Assembly: GCA_019637975.1 (NCBI GenBank)
Contig: JAHBUR010000010.1
Span: 1 to 64,000 of the forward strand
Source of the DNA: Bacteroidota bacterium
Lineage (GTDB): Bacteria; Bacteroidota; Ignavibacteria; UBA10030; UBA6906
Direction of reading: 5' to 3'
DNA length: 64,000 bases
Shown here: one piece after another, positions 1 through 7,719 of the stretch
How the letters are laid out: each line of letters starts with the position of its first letter
How positions within the stretch are numbered: the first letter of the stretch is position 1
Position numbers and translations under genes: made by a program
Notes under the pieces: model-generated
Database searches by the model: none
Told to the model about the DNA's origin: nothing
What the model saw: the letters and a program-made list of their open reading frames with translations, nothing else

Positions 1-900
1 CGGACGAAACTCTGATTGTGCTGCTGCCTGCTGAGTAGACGGGTCAACAGTTGCCGGTGCAACCTGAGCTATTGCAGCGGAAGTATCCGAGGGTAGATCT
101 CCCTGTTGGGACGTCGTATGTGAGGGGAACCTTCCGAATACGACAAAGCAAAGAATCACGGCAACGGCTATTGAGCCGATTGCAAGCCCCTTGCCCTTTA
201 CTTTGTTCAGCTTCACGTCGTAGAATGCAATTATTCCAAGCACAAGAGAGACCAGTAAGAACATGATGGCGCCGACTGCGGTGTTTGTATCCATCGGATC
301 GCCGGAGATGAGGAAGAGAAAGACAAAGAGACTGAGTACCAGTCCTATACTTGCTTTGACGCTGATACCCTTCGGAGCAGGAACGGGCGGGAAAGGTTGT
401 GGGGAAGAAGGCTGGGGACTTGACTTCTTTTTCGATTTTCTGCCCAACGCTTTTTCAAGGAGCTTCACCAATTGTTCGGAATCATACTCCCAACGCGTAT
501 CGGAAATTTCATGCGCCTGACGGCGGGCCAGCGGCTTCAGATCATCCGGCAGTTGATCGCTGGAAGGAATTTCTGCGCCGCCTACCAGCACCGGAATCAC
601 ACGAATATTCCGCTGCAACGCGGCTGCAATCTCCAGATGAATGAAATCCTCCGGATTGTCAAGACGCCGGCGCCCGGTTTGATCCGTAACGGAGAGCCAC
701 CGCGGCCCGATGACGGCCAACAACACCTGGCACGAGCCGACTGCCTTGTTGATCGACTCGACGAAATCAACCCCGGCTTCGATCGCCTCGATGTCCATGA
801 AGATCTGATCTTCACCAAAATTCTCCTTCAATGAATCTGTCAGACGGCCGACCCAACCGGCGCTATCCTGCCGACGGTAACTGATGAAGATTCCGGACAT
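1..900 (-). CDS. TIR-domain membrane protein (3' end outside window)
   Basis: The frame is open for 300 codons from an ATG at 898-900 down to base 1 without a stop, so the C-terminus lies outside the window. Residues 3-135 read as a bacterial TIR domain: GIFISYRRQD at the start, FMDIEAIEAG around 34-43, and LLAVIGPRWL at 60-69. Glu41 sits where the NADase glutamate of SARM1-type TIR domains lies (known for the family; activity here is inferred). A Pro/Ser-rich linker (about 159-177) leads to three hydrophobic segments (about 184-199, 208-226, 239-256) of DUF4190-like appearance, then a low-complexity Ala/Gln/Thr stretch. It is the last visible gene of a same-strand set that begins with the PhoD-like gene at 4690; the gap to the gene upstream is 38 bp. 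It could be an immune effector, a toxin or a signalling adaptor. Confidence 0.85.
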   Translation of the reverse strand, partial: MSGIFISYRRQDSAGWVGRLTDSLKENFGEDQIFMDIEAIEAGVDFVESINKAVGSCQVLLAVIGPRWLSVTDQTGRRRLDNPEDFIHLEIAAALQRNIRVIPVLVGGAEIPSSDQLPDDLKPLARRQAHEISDTRWEYDSEQLVKLLEKALGRKSKKKSSPQPSSPQPFPPVPAPKGISVKASIGLVLSLFVFLFLISGDPMDTNTAVGAIMFLLVSLVLGIIAFYDVKLNKVKGKGLAIGSIAVAVILCFVVFGRFPSHTTSQQGDLPSDTSAAIAQVAPATVDPSTQQAAAQSEFRP

Positions 901-938
901 GGTGTACCTCTTCCTAAATGCAAAGAACGTTAAACTGC

Positions 939-1985
939 TTAGTAGATGATCCCTTCGGGCAACCCCCATCGGACGTGAAATGCCGTGCGGATGATACCCG
1001 GCTCCTTTCCCCTTTTTTCGAAGCCCGCCGAGAATTCCAGCCAAAAACTGCTGATCGGAGTGATCTCACCGCCGATATTGAACAGATACAGGGCGGGCGA
1101 ATTGTCCAGCGCGGTTATTTGTCCTTCTCCGTATACCTTGATCGAATTCGAGCCGAAGTAGAAACGGGAATTCATGGCGATGCTGGTCGAGTCCATGACG
1201 AAACTCTGAGCCCGCTCCACCGAGCCGGTGAGGTTGAAGACAAACTGCCCCCACTCTGATGCGCCAAAGGATGCCGCAATCCAAAGCTGGTATTTGTCGG
1301 CAACAGCATTCTTTGCGAGCGAATCCCTCGAACTGAATCTGACGGCTGCGGCTATTTCGGCAATGTTGGCATTCCAGCTTTCATCGCGTTGCTGCGCCCG
1401 CAACCGGCTGACTTCCGCCTCCAATGCCTCAAGATCCGGCGATTGAGTTGTAACAACTCCGCTTTCCGTAGGCGGCGCCACCTGAACACTTCTGGAAAGA
1501 GTCTGGTTGATGCTCATCGCCATTTTCGACATATCCTGAATGAAGTTCCGGTTAATGCGGGGATCCGCGTCGTCCATCAACGTCATACGAACACCGAGAC
1601 TCGCCTGAATGCGTCCGGTATTGTCATCGAACGAACGGCTGGCAATAGAGATGCGCGTTCTGTACCAGAACGGATTTGCATTGTATTCGCGGATCGACAA
1701 CGTGCTTCCTCCCGCGAGCAACCCGGGGGAAAACTCCGCGGCAAACGCTTTCGGCAGTACGCTGCCACCGCGAATGAAATCGGCAACCGCAAGCCCGATT
1801 TCCCTCACGGTAGTCGGTCGGATGATCACCGAAGGGGTATAATTAAGGATGGCAAACGCGGGGGCATCGGGCACGGAGAAATTCAACCGCGCATCGGAAG
1901 CCCGCAACTCACCGGGGGCCAACTCCTGGGCTGCGAGCGGAATTGTGTACAACAGCAAGAGACTTGCAAAGACAAAAGTTTTCAT
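939..1985 (-). CDS. exported protein, outer-membrane-barrel-like, unknown function
   Basis: 348 residues with a clean signal peptide (MKTFVFASLLLLYTIPLAAQ, cut after about residue 19). The middle (about 170-200) contains a short heptad-like stretch, LEALEAEVSRLRAQQ, suggesting a coiled coil. The last 140 residues alternate polar and hydrophobic residues with Gly/aromatic turns (YQLWIAASFG, SNSIKVYGEGQ, FWLEFSAGFEKRG, TAFHVRWGLPEG), as in beta-barrel outer-membrane proteins. I do not recognise the family. It lies 14 bp downstream of a 126-residue unknown and 38 bp upstream of the TIR gene, so co-transcription is likely. Confidence 0.8.
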   Translation of the reverse strand: MKTFVFASLLLLYTIPLAAQELAPGELRASDARLNFSVPDAPAFAILNYTPSVIIRPTTVREIGLAVADFIRGGSVLPKAFAAEFSPGLLAGGSTLSIREYNANPFWYRTRISIASRSFDDNTGRIQASLGVRMTLMDDADPRINRNFIQDMSKMAMSINQTLSRSVQVAPPTESGVVTTQSPDLEALEAEVSRLRAQQRDESWNANIAEIAAAVRFSSRDSLAKNAVADKYQLWIAASFGASEWGQFVFNLTGSVERAQSFVMDSTSIAMNSRFYFGSNSIKVYGEGQITALDNSPALYLFNIGGEITPISSFWLEFSAGFEKRGKEPGIIRTAFHVRWGLPEGIIY

Positions 1986-1999
1986 GGGGAGATCCTGTG

Positions 2000-2380
2000 T
2001 TATGATGCGCTGAGTTGTGCAGCAAGCCTGATTGAAACGGATTTCGTCGAAATCGTTCCTTCATACGATTCACGTCCGCATTCCTCACCATTCTGGAGAA
2101 CAATCATGTCGACGCGATAGCGGCTCCCTTCATCCGGGTTCGGGCTGATGATGGTAGCAAGGCAGTCGAGGATTTTCCCGACATTGTTCTTTACCGGCTT
2201 GGGCAAATCGAACTCATCAGGAACGTTATCTGTGTTTATTCCCTCTCCGAGTTTCTTGTTGCTATTGCCTGTTTTGTTCCACAGCAGCAGTGTGTACGCG
2301 CCGACTTGCGCATAACCGAATGATATTTCAACAGTTACCGTTCCCCCTTTTTCATTGATTGGAATCTTGTTCAATGACAT
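2000..2380 (-). CDS. hypothetical protein, 126 residues
   Basis: A small protein without signal peptide or membrane segment. The first half reads as beta-rich (GGTVTVEISFGYAQVGAYTL) and the second half contains two cysteines (DCLATI, GEECGRE). No family recognised. The 57-bp and 14-bp gaps to the genes on either side on the same strand place it inside the five-gene set that ends with the TIR protein. Its retention between a hydrolase-like and an exported protein suggests a partner or accessory role, which is inference only. Confidence 0.7.
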   Translation of the reverse strand: MSLNKIPINEKGGTVTVEISFGYAQVGAYTLLLWNKTGNSNKKLGEGINTDNVPDEFDLPKPVKNNVGKILDCLATIISPNPDEGSRYRVDMIVLQNGEECGRESYEGTISTKSVSIRLAAQLSAS

Positions 2381-2437
2381 ATCAACCTCACGTGTTGTTT
2401 AACAGAAAAGAAGCGGATTTCCGGGTCAGACACCGCC

Positions 2438-3202
2438 TTATCCTCGTTTCAGCATTCTATCATCGCCATCAATCAATTTGTGCGTGACACTCCAAGCTCC
2501 GGTAAGTCCCACGCGCTTGTCGCGTTCATAGTACTCGTGCCACCATTTTGCCGCCTGCCAGATTGCCTCGGGACAGCTTGCACGACTGGGCAAACCCGGG
2601 GTCAACTCATAGCCGAGGGAGCTTATCACAACTTCAATCATCGCCGCGGACGGAATGCCGTTGCCGTCAAGCAATGGATTCCCCGATCTTCCGACGCCCC
2701 ACGCGAAGGCAAGCCACATCAGCAACAGCTCCACTCCATCCAGCACAGCTCGCTGATTGCGATACCTTCGTAACGCCTCTTTCATGTCCGACAGGTTCAC
2801 GGGAACATTGATGACGGCTATGTTGGGAAATTCTTCGGGGTCGGCATATGCCTTGAGTTTACCCTGCTGCTCGGCATTCGTCGGCACGGGGTAGTTGAAT
2901 CCATCCGGCGGATAAAGGGAGATTTCATGAATGGTTGTTGTTTCGAGATTCTTCGATGGCTTAGCAAGAAGTACTGCATGTGACCAACTGCTGGGAGTCA
3001 GGTCACTCCGCACATGCGCCTGGGCAAGTCGAAGTCTGAAGTCAATAGGGTTCTTTCCCCCCAACAAGACAAGGGGAACGCTTTCCCCTTCATCAGAAAG
3101 ATTCCGCTCAAGCCACGCGATGTTATCCTCATTTGCTTTGCGGGGAACTTTGACAAAATCCGGATTCGGAGTTTTGACGTCTGACTGCAAGATGTTAAGC
3201 AT
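2438..3202 (-). CDS. possible circularly permuted papain-fold (YiiX/YaeF-like) hydrolase
   Basis: 254 residues, no signal peptide. The order of candidate catalytic residues fits permuted NlpC/P60 (YiiX-like) enzymes: a His in SSWSHAVLLAK (His75), an acidic residue following in HEISL (Glu93), and a late Cys in ASCPEAIWQAA (Cys210), which resembles the CSELVxxA motif of that family. The segment DFRLRLAQAHVR before the His also fits the usual pattern. Family members cleave amide or acyl bonds in peptidoglycan, lipids or proteins; the substrate here is unknown. It is 33 bp downstream of the PhoD-like gene and 57 bp upstream of the 126-residue protein. The fold assignment is a motif-level reading and needs structure prediction. 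Confidence 0.6.
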   Translation of the reverse strand: MLNILQSDVKTPNPDFVKVPRKANEDNIAWLERNLSDEGESVPLVLLGGKNPIDFRLRLAQAHVRSDLTPSSWSHAVLLAKPSKNLETTTIHEISLYPPDGFNYPVPTNAEQQGKLKAYADPEEFPNIAVINVPVNLSDMKEALRRYRNQRAVLDGVELLLMWLAFAWGVGRSGNPLLDGNGIPSAAMIEVVISSLGYELTPGLPSRASCPEAIWQAAKWWHEYYERDKRVGLTGAWSVTHKLIDGDDRMLKRG

Positions 3203-3235
3203 CGGATATTCTCCACACTATGTGAATGGATGCCG

Positions 3236-4690
3236 CTACTTCGGACCTAACCTCGGAATGTTGACTTCCGCCGGCGTTTGATACTGTAACTCAGGGTGAA
3301 TCGGAAAGTAGGTGACGCGAGTATCCAGCCCGAAGCCGACCCGGCGAAACGAGAGTATCGCCACGTGATTTCCTTTCTGGCCATGATACTTTACGCAACC
3401 GTATTTCGTACCCAACACTTGGCGCGCAAGAAAGTCCGGTACGTTGTCGGGATCGGCATGACGGGGCCAGGGATCTTTCTTGCCGAACAGACCTTTGATA
3501 AACGACGCGATCTTAGAAAATTGATCGGCACCGACGGTTGTGACGAGAGAGGTCGGAGAGGAGATGACTTCGTAGATTTTCCTTCGCGAGTCAGTGCGAT
3601 TCATCGCTTCGGCAACGCGGCCCCAATGCACATCTCCCGTAATCAGAATAACCTCGCGGCCTGCCTCGGCGAGCCTGTCCAGCGTCTGAACGAGCGGGGC
3701 AAATTCATTGTAGTTCGCAAGAGCATAGTCTGCGAATTTTCCTTCGAGATCACTTGCGGGCTTGTCCAGCAGGGATTGCCCCGTTACTAATATGCCGAAA
3801 CGGCCCCGAGCCGCCACATCGTTCGCCCAATCGACGATTTGTTGAATGCCGCCGGGACGCAGCATATTCATGTTATCCGGATCGCGCAGCGATCGTGTAT
3901 CGGCTACAAAGATCGAGAGAGGCGGAATCTCCACAACAAGATGATCGCCGATTGCGCCGGGCGCAGAGAGTTGAAATCCGTCATACATCATGCGGCCGGC
4001 TTGCGTCCATCGATCTCTTCCTGCTTTTGACCACGAGTTGCCAATCCACAAGCTCATGTGAGGGAAGTTATTCCAGTATTCATGATCGTCGGGGGTTGAA
4101 ACGGCGGGAGCTGCAGCGAGAAGTTTTGCGAAGCCGTTGGGGCCGCGCCAGTTGCAGACGTAATCGCGCTCAAACTTCCGCGCCAGCCAGCCAACATCGT
4201 CCTTGAAATCCTGGAGTGTGGGAAGATCGAGATATACCTGGTCGCCCATGAGCAAAGTCATATGCGGTCGCAGCGGAAGCGGAATCCGTGAGACAACCTC
4301 GCCCGCCAACCCCTGCCGGTCCTCGGGCTGATAGAAGCAGGAGATCAACATGATGTTGAACCATTCCCCCATCCTGTCCGTCACAGCATCAGGAAGTGTG
4401 TACACGCTCAACGAGGCGGACTCGCCACCTCCCCGTACTTCAATTGTGTAACGTGTGTTCGGCTGCAGGTTGTTGAACTGAAACACGCCGGAGAACACTC
4501 GGGGTTCGCTGTATCCGACGAGGTCAAGAGGCCGGATGTTGGTGAATGGCCGGATGATTTGCGGAAACATCAGTTGCCCGTCGAGAAGCCATTGGAGCGT
4601 GGGCGTGGTAGTCCGCTCGAACAATCCGAGCCATACCTGAACGCAATTGTCCGGATGGTTTGTAAGTCGTGGGTGAAGAACGAGGGACAT
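3236..4690 (-). CDS. PhoD-like metallophosphoesterase
   Basis: 484 residues. The N-terminal ~100 residues look like the beta-sandwich that precedes the catalytic domain in PhoD-type enzymes. Metal-site motifs follow in the expected order: MGDQVYLD (148-155), TPDDHEYWNN (199-208), FVADTRS (261-267) and ITGDVHWGR (350-358). The DDHE and GDVHWG motifs are characteristic of the PhoD-like phosphatase family, which hydrolyses phosphomonoesters or diesters with a binuclear metal centre. No signal peptide or Tat motif is visible, unlike classical secreted PhoD, so a cytoplasmic substrate is possible. It is the first gene of the same-strand set leading to the TIR protein. Confidence 0.85.
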   Translation of the reverse strand: MSLVLHPRLTNHPDNCVQVWLGLFERTTTPTLQWLLDGQLMFPQIIRPFTNIRPLDLVGYSEPRVFSGVFQFNNLQPNTRYTIEVRGGGESASLSVYTLPDAVTDRMGEWFNIMLISCFYQPEDRQGLAGEVVSRIPLPLRPHMTLLMGDQVYLDLPTLQDFKDDVGWLARKFERDYVCNWRGPNGFAKLLAAAPAVSTPDDHEYWNNFPHMSLWIGNSWSKAGRDRWTQAGRMMYDGFQLSAPGAIGDHLVVEIPPLSIFVADTRSLRDPDNMNMLRPGGIQQIVDWANDVAARGRFGILVTGQSLLDKPASDLEGKFADYALANYNEFAPLVQTLDRLAEAGREVILITGDVHWGRVAEAMNRTDSRRKIYEVISSPTSLVTTVGADQFSKIASFIKGLFGKKDPWPRHADPDNVPDFLARQVLGTKYGCVKYHGQKGNHVAILSFRRVGFGLDTRVTYFPIHPELQYQTPAEVNIPRLGPK

Positions 4691-4702
4691 GGGGAATTCG
4701 AA

Positions 4703-5248
4703 TCAATCTGATAGTGATTCTTTCGCTTGCTGCCTCAGCCAAAACCAGAACGCAATAATCATCACGCCCGCCACCATATCAAACCCTGCAGCTGCAAGCG
4801 CCATTGGTGAGAAGATGGCATCCTGAACTGCAAGTCCGACTGTCGACGCGGTTACTACTTTCTGAATTCCCACCCACAGAACAGCGACGTGTTGCGGTTC
4901 TGCGGTGATAAGCGCATGAGCCAACAACGCGCCGAACGCCGCCGTCAGAACTCCCGTGATTCTCAGGAAATGCTCGCTCGCTGCTGTGACCTCCGGTGAG
5001 AGGGCTTGCAGGAGCAACCGCGGCACGGTACACTGCATGATGCCACTGGCTACCGTTATGACACCGATTGCAAAGAGCGTCCACCAAAATCGATCACGAA
5101 CCAATGATCTGTCACGATGTGCCGACCCGGGGCTTCCATTCTCACTACGGATGCAAACCTCTTCAAAATGCTGATAAAGAACAATAACACAAAGAAACAC
5201 AGACAGGTAACGCACTGCCAAATTACCCGACGCGTGAGTGAAAGTCAA
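4703..5248 (-). CDS. integral membrane protein, unknown function
   Basis: At least four hydrophobic segments are visible: WWTLFAIGVITVASGIMQ, FLRITGVLTAAFGALLAHAL, VAVLWVGIQKVVTASTVGLA and GFDMVAGVMIIAFWFWL. The segment order resembles small four-helix membrane proteins of unknown role. The start is uncertain: the frame opens at 5248, but a TTG a few codons before RDRFWW (near 5116) would give a more compact four-helix protein. It ends 12 bp upstream of the PhoD-like gene, on the same strand. Confidence 0.6.
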   Translation of the reverse strand: MTFTHASGNLAVRYLSVFLCVIVLYQHFEEVCIRSENGSPGSAHRDRSLVRDRFWWTLFAIGVITVASGIMQCTVPRLLLQALSPEVTAASEHFLRITGVLTAAFGALLAHALITAEPQHVAVLWVGIQKVVTASTVGLAVQDAIFSPMALAAAGFDMVAGVMIIAFWFWLRQQAKESLSD

Positions 5249-5281
5249 GCAGTATTTTCAAATGTCTCAAACACTTGCATG

Positions 5282-5704
5282 CTATTCAACAATCTCAACC
5301 TTGGTTACGAAGTACTCACTCTCCCCGAAAACCCTGCTCGGAATACCGACGTGTTGCTCGTAGTGCAGCTTTACCCGTTTTCCGAGAGACGCATTGATCA
5401 ACGCGGCAACCTCGTCACTCGGGACGGTAAAATGGAAAATTTCGGGCAACGTTCCGGGTATCGAAACCATGGCAAGCTCGCCCTCCCACGTTTTGGCGAT
5501 AAAGCCTTTCTTTGAGAGTTTCTGAACATACCCGGCTCGTTCACCCGACGAATAGCTCCAGTTGATGACGAACCACGTGTACGCGACAAAAACCACAACC
5601 GGAACAAACAGGATCATGAAAAGCCAGAGTTTCCAGCGAAATCTCCTTTTTTTCGGTATCTGCTCGGAGGGAGACGAGGGAGTGTTCAAGTTGGTCTTTT
5701 CCAT
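5282..5704 (-). CDS. conserved single-pass membrane protein, unknown function
   Basis: About 140 residues from the ATG at 5702-5704 (MEKTNLN); the frame extends upstream to 5770 but the extra residues look non-coding. A basic stretch (KKRRFRWK) precedes one transmembrane helix (LWLFMILFVPVVVFVAYTWF), followed by WSYSSGERAGYVQKLSKKG and KTWEGELAM. The SxGERAGxxxKxSxKG...KTxEGEL pattern is shared by a conserved Bacteroidota protein often mislabelled 6-phosphogluconate dehydrogenase (recalled from knowledge). The rest would face the periplasm. Function unknown. Confidence 0.75.
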   Translation of the reverse strand: MEKTNLNTPSSPSEQIPKKRRFRWKLWLFMILFVPVVVFVAYTWFVINWSYSSGERAGYVQKLSKKGFIAKTWEGELAMVSIPGTLPEIFHFTVPSDEVAALINASLGKRVKLHYEQHVGIPSRVFGESEYFVTKVEIVE

Positions 5705-5805
5705 GGTGTTTTGTAAATAGTTGGACTGCTTCTGCGGCGTAAATCTACTCAACAAGCCGAGGAGAAGCAACCGGGGAGCGAGGCGAAGTTTAATTTGGAA
5801 AATCC

Positions 5806-5834
5806 TTGACTTTCCAGATAGCGGATTTTATATT
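5806..5834 (+). promoter_or_regulatory. sigma70-type promoter upstream of the Rrf2 remnant
   Basis: TTGACT (5806-5811) and TATATT (5829-5834) are separated by exactly 17 bp, a near-consensus housekeeping promoter. Just downstream, ATTAATAAGTCTGAATAC (about 5839-5856) lies at the likely start of transcription, where Rrf2-type regulators commonly bind their own promoters; that role is inference. It now fronts a broken reading frame and then the methyltransferase. Confidence 0.55.
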
Positions 5835-5861
5835 TCAGATTAATAAGTCTGAATACATTTT

Positions 5862-5973
5862 ATGGGTCTCATCTTCAGCAGGCAATGGAGTACGCACTAC
5901 ACGCTGTGATATGCCTTGCACTCAAGGAACGAGGAGAGATGGTCTCAATAAAAGGAACTGGCACGACGCTGCT
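5862..5973 (+). pseudogene. N-terminal remnant of an Rrf2-family regulator with two frameshifts
   Basis: ATG at 5862 opens with MGLIFSRQ; after a one-base slip near 5884 the next frame reads MEYALHAVICLALKERGE and then MVSIK; after a second slip in the A-run at 5950-5953 the frame gives ELARR. Joined, this matches the start of Rrf2 proteins (FSRxxEYALRAxxYLAL...G.xVSIKELA), i.e. the first half of the winged helix. No wing, Cys cluster or dimerisation helix follows, so the gene is truncated after about 38 codons as well as frameshifted. A near-consensus promoter sits in front. Sequencing errors could explain the slips but not the missing remainder. Confidence 0.6.
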
Positions 5974-6051
5974 GCAGAGGCAGAGAAACGGATTCTTGTT
6001 GGCCATATTTCAGATAGTGTTATCGTGATTCACGAATATCGGGTTACATTG

Positions 6052-6834
6052 ATGATTGAGAATGTGAAATCGGAAAGAGAAATATCGAACTTCTATGATG
6101 CACTCGCGTCGGGGTACGATACAATGACGGGTTTCGAGAAACGCTTCATTACCGAACGCCCTTTCTTTCGTTTGATAAAGGAACGATACGGCATCAAGAC
6201 TGCGGTTGATGCCGGTTGCGGTACTGGCTTTCATTCCTTGGTGCTTGCCCAACTGGGGGTGAACGTCACGGCTGTTGACATTTCAGCCGCCATGTTGCAA
6301 CAACTCGCCGAACATTCCCTTCGGCTCAATCTTCCTGTGCAGGCAGTCCGGGCTGAATTTGAAAGACTTTCGCAATTTCTTGATGGCAGCTTCGATGCAG
6401 TCCTCTGTCTCGGCAATTCGCTCGCACATGTGCTCTCGGACGAACACTTACACACGACGTTAGGCAACTTCTACTCTCTACTTAGTCCGGGAGGCAATCT
6501 TTTCGTCCAGATCCTGAACTACGACCGGATTCTCGCACAGGGTGAGAGAGTGCAGAACGTGAAGGAAATCGGCGATACGACATTCATTCGCTTCTATGAT
6601 TATGAGGATCGGTTCGTGCGCTTCAACATTTTGAAACTACAGAAGAAGAACGATGTCATCGAACAATCGTTGAACACAATAACGTTGAGTCCAATCCGAA
6701 GAGCTGAACTGGAAACAACTCTGCGCAACGTCGGTTTCGATGAAACATCATTCTTTGGCGGCATTTCGCTCGAACCGTATGTTCCCGAGAAATCAAAGGA
6801 CCTGGTTGCAGTTGCCCGAAAACCAAAATCCTGA
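6052..6834 (+). CDS. class I SAM-dependent methyltransferase
   Basis: About 260 residues from the ATG at 6052 (MIENVKSERE); in-frame codons upstream overlap the Rrf2 remnant and are not protein-like. Motif I is VDAGCGTGFHS, followed by VTAVDISAAML (motif II region), FDAVLCLGNSLAH (motif IV) and LSPGGNLFVQ (motif V), a complete Rossmann-fold methyltransferase core. The N-terminal SNFYDALASGYDTMTG is typical of small-molecule methyltransferases in this class. The acceptor cannot be told from sequence. It is intact yet bracketed by two truncated gene remnants on the same strand. Confidence 0.85.
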   Translation: MIENVKSEREISNFYDALASGYDTMTGFEKRFITERPFFRLIKERYGIKTAVDAGCGTGFHSLVLAQLGVNVTAVDISAAMLQQLAEHSLRLNLPVQAVRAEFERLSQFLDGSFDAVLCLGNSLAHVLSDEHLHTTLGNFYSLLSPGGNLFVQILNYDRILAQGERVQNVKEIGDTTFIRFYDYEDRFVRFNILKLQKKNDVIEQSLNTITLSPIRRAELETTLRNVGFDETSFFGGISLEPYVPEKSKDLVAVARKPKS

Positions 6835-6857
6835 ATCTTCCTGCATCTGGATTGACC

Positions 6858-7010
6858 ATGGCAAAGAGGTTCCGCATACAAATCCCCGATATTGAATTCT
6901 GGAAGAACCTCGTCCCCTGCCAAATGGGATGCCCGATCCACACCGATGCAGGTCGCTACGTTCAACTCATCGCCGAACAGAACAGCAATCCCGCTCACCC
7001 TCACAAATAA
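6858..7010 (+). pseudogene. 50-residue N-terminal remnant of a GltD-like FAD oxidoreductase
   Basis: ATG at 6858 gives MAKRFRIQIPDIEFW, then VPCQMGCPIHTDAGRYVQLI and AEQN, before a stop at 7008-7010. The CxxxCPxHTDxxxYVxLIAE pattern is the beginning of the N-terminal [4Fe-4S] domain of glutamate synthase small-subunit-like oxidoreductases. Everything after the first two cysteines (the second Cys pair, FAD and NADPH domains, usually several hundred residues) is absent. The break is followed within 30 bp by a run of nine G. I call it a truncated remnant; a functional 50-residue peptide is unlikely. Confidence 0.65.
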
Positions 7011-7036
7011 TGATGATGAAGAGACAAGATATTTAA

Positions 7037-7045
7037 GGGGGGGGG
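7037..7045. repeat. homopolymer run of nine G
   Basis: Nine consecutive G on the plus strand directly after the GltD-like remnant and 21 bp before the end of fchA. It is the most extreme homopolymer I noticed in the window and lies at the boundary between the decayed segment and the histidine-degradation genes. It could mark a deletion junction, a slippage site, or an assembly artefact. Confidence 0.8.
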
Positions 7046-7066
7046 CGTCTCCAAGGGCAACCAGCG

Positions 7067-7705
7067 TCAGGCAGTGTGCCTTTGCATCTTCTCGGTTACA
7101 ACCGCCTGCGTTTCTTCCAGCATCATCCTGCTCGTTTTGAGAATGGAAATCACCTCATCGGTTTTCCAATTCACAAAATCGGAATCCGACAAGCCATTTA
7201 GGTTGATGCGAACATTGAGCGCGGCGGCTTCGCATCCTGCGTGAAGCATCAAGGCACTCACTCCCGCATCGCTGACGGAATTCTTGTTTCCGTTCGCCGC
7301 AACCTTTTGCGCCAAAGCAAGGCCATCGATGCAATGCTTCATCACTTCGAGAGGAACCATCGTTGCTTCCTTTGTCGCCGCGGTAACCGCCGCATCACGC
7401 AGGGCTTTCTGCGCGTCGTTTTCCTTCGGCAAACCGAATGCTTCCATTACTTTGTTGAACGCTTCGGTGTCTTTGTCGATGAGTGTCGTGAATTGGGCGC
7501 GCAGGGCTTCAGCATCTTTCAGAATCCTTTTCATCTCCCCCTCCACTTCAACGTACTTCTTCTTGCCAATGGTGAGATTGCAGACCATCGATGTCAGTGC
7601 GGCACCAAGCGCACCGGCAAGCGCTGCAACACTTCCTCCGCCGGGAGCAGGCGAGGAAGAGGCGAGGTCATCCAAGAATCCGGTTAGCATTTTCTTTGAA
7701 GGCAT
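7067..7705 (-). CDS. fchA: formimidoyltetrahydrofolate cyclodeaminase
   Basis: 212 residues, the normal length for a stand-alone cyclodeaminase. The diagnostic SSPAPGGGSVAALAGALGAAL lies at about 18-38, with TIGKKKY and the C-terminal VRINLNGLSD region also typical. It releases ammonia from 5-formimino-THF to give 5,10-methenyl-THF, channelling the one-carbon unit from histidine into the folate pool. It sits 14 bp downstream of the formimidoyltransferase gene, so the two activities that are fused in vertebrate FTCD are separate here. It is the last gene of the histidine-degradation run. Confidence 0.92.
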   Translation of the reverse strand: MPSKKMLTGFLDDLASSSPAPGGGSVAALAGALGAALTSMVCNLTIGKKKYVEVEGEMKRILKDAEALRAQFTTLIDKDTEAFNKVMEAFGLPKENDAQKALRDAAVTAATKEATMVPLEVMKHCIDGLALAQKVAANGNKNSVSDAGVSALMLHAGCEAAALNVRINLNGLSDSDFVNWKTDEVISILKTSRMMLEETQAVVTEKMQRHTA

Positions 7706-7719
7706 GTCGTTCGTTCCAA

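Noticed and set aside
1-900. Known Thoeris or CBASS defence locus for the TIR gene
   Set aside because: No ThsA-like SLOG/Macro/NAD hydrolase, cyclase or other known partner is seen in the adjacent genes; the left side is cut off, so not fully excluded.
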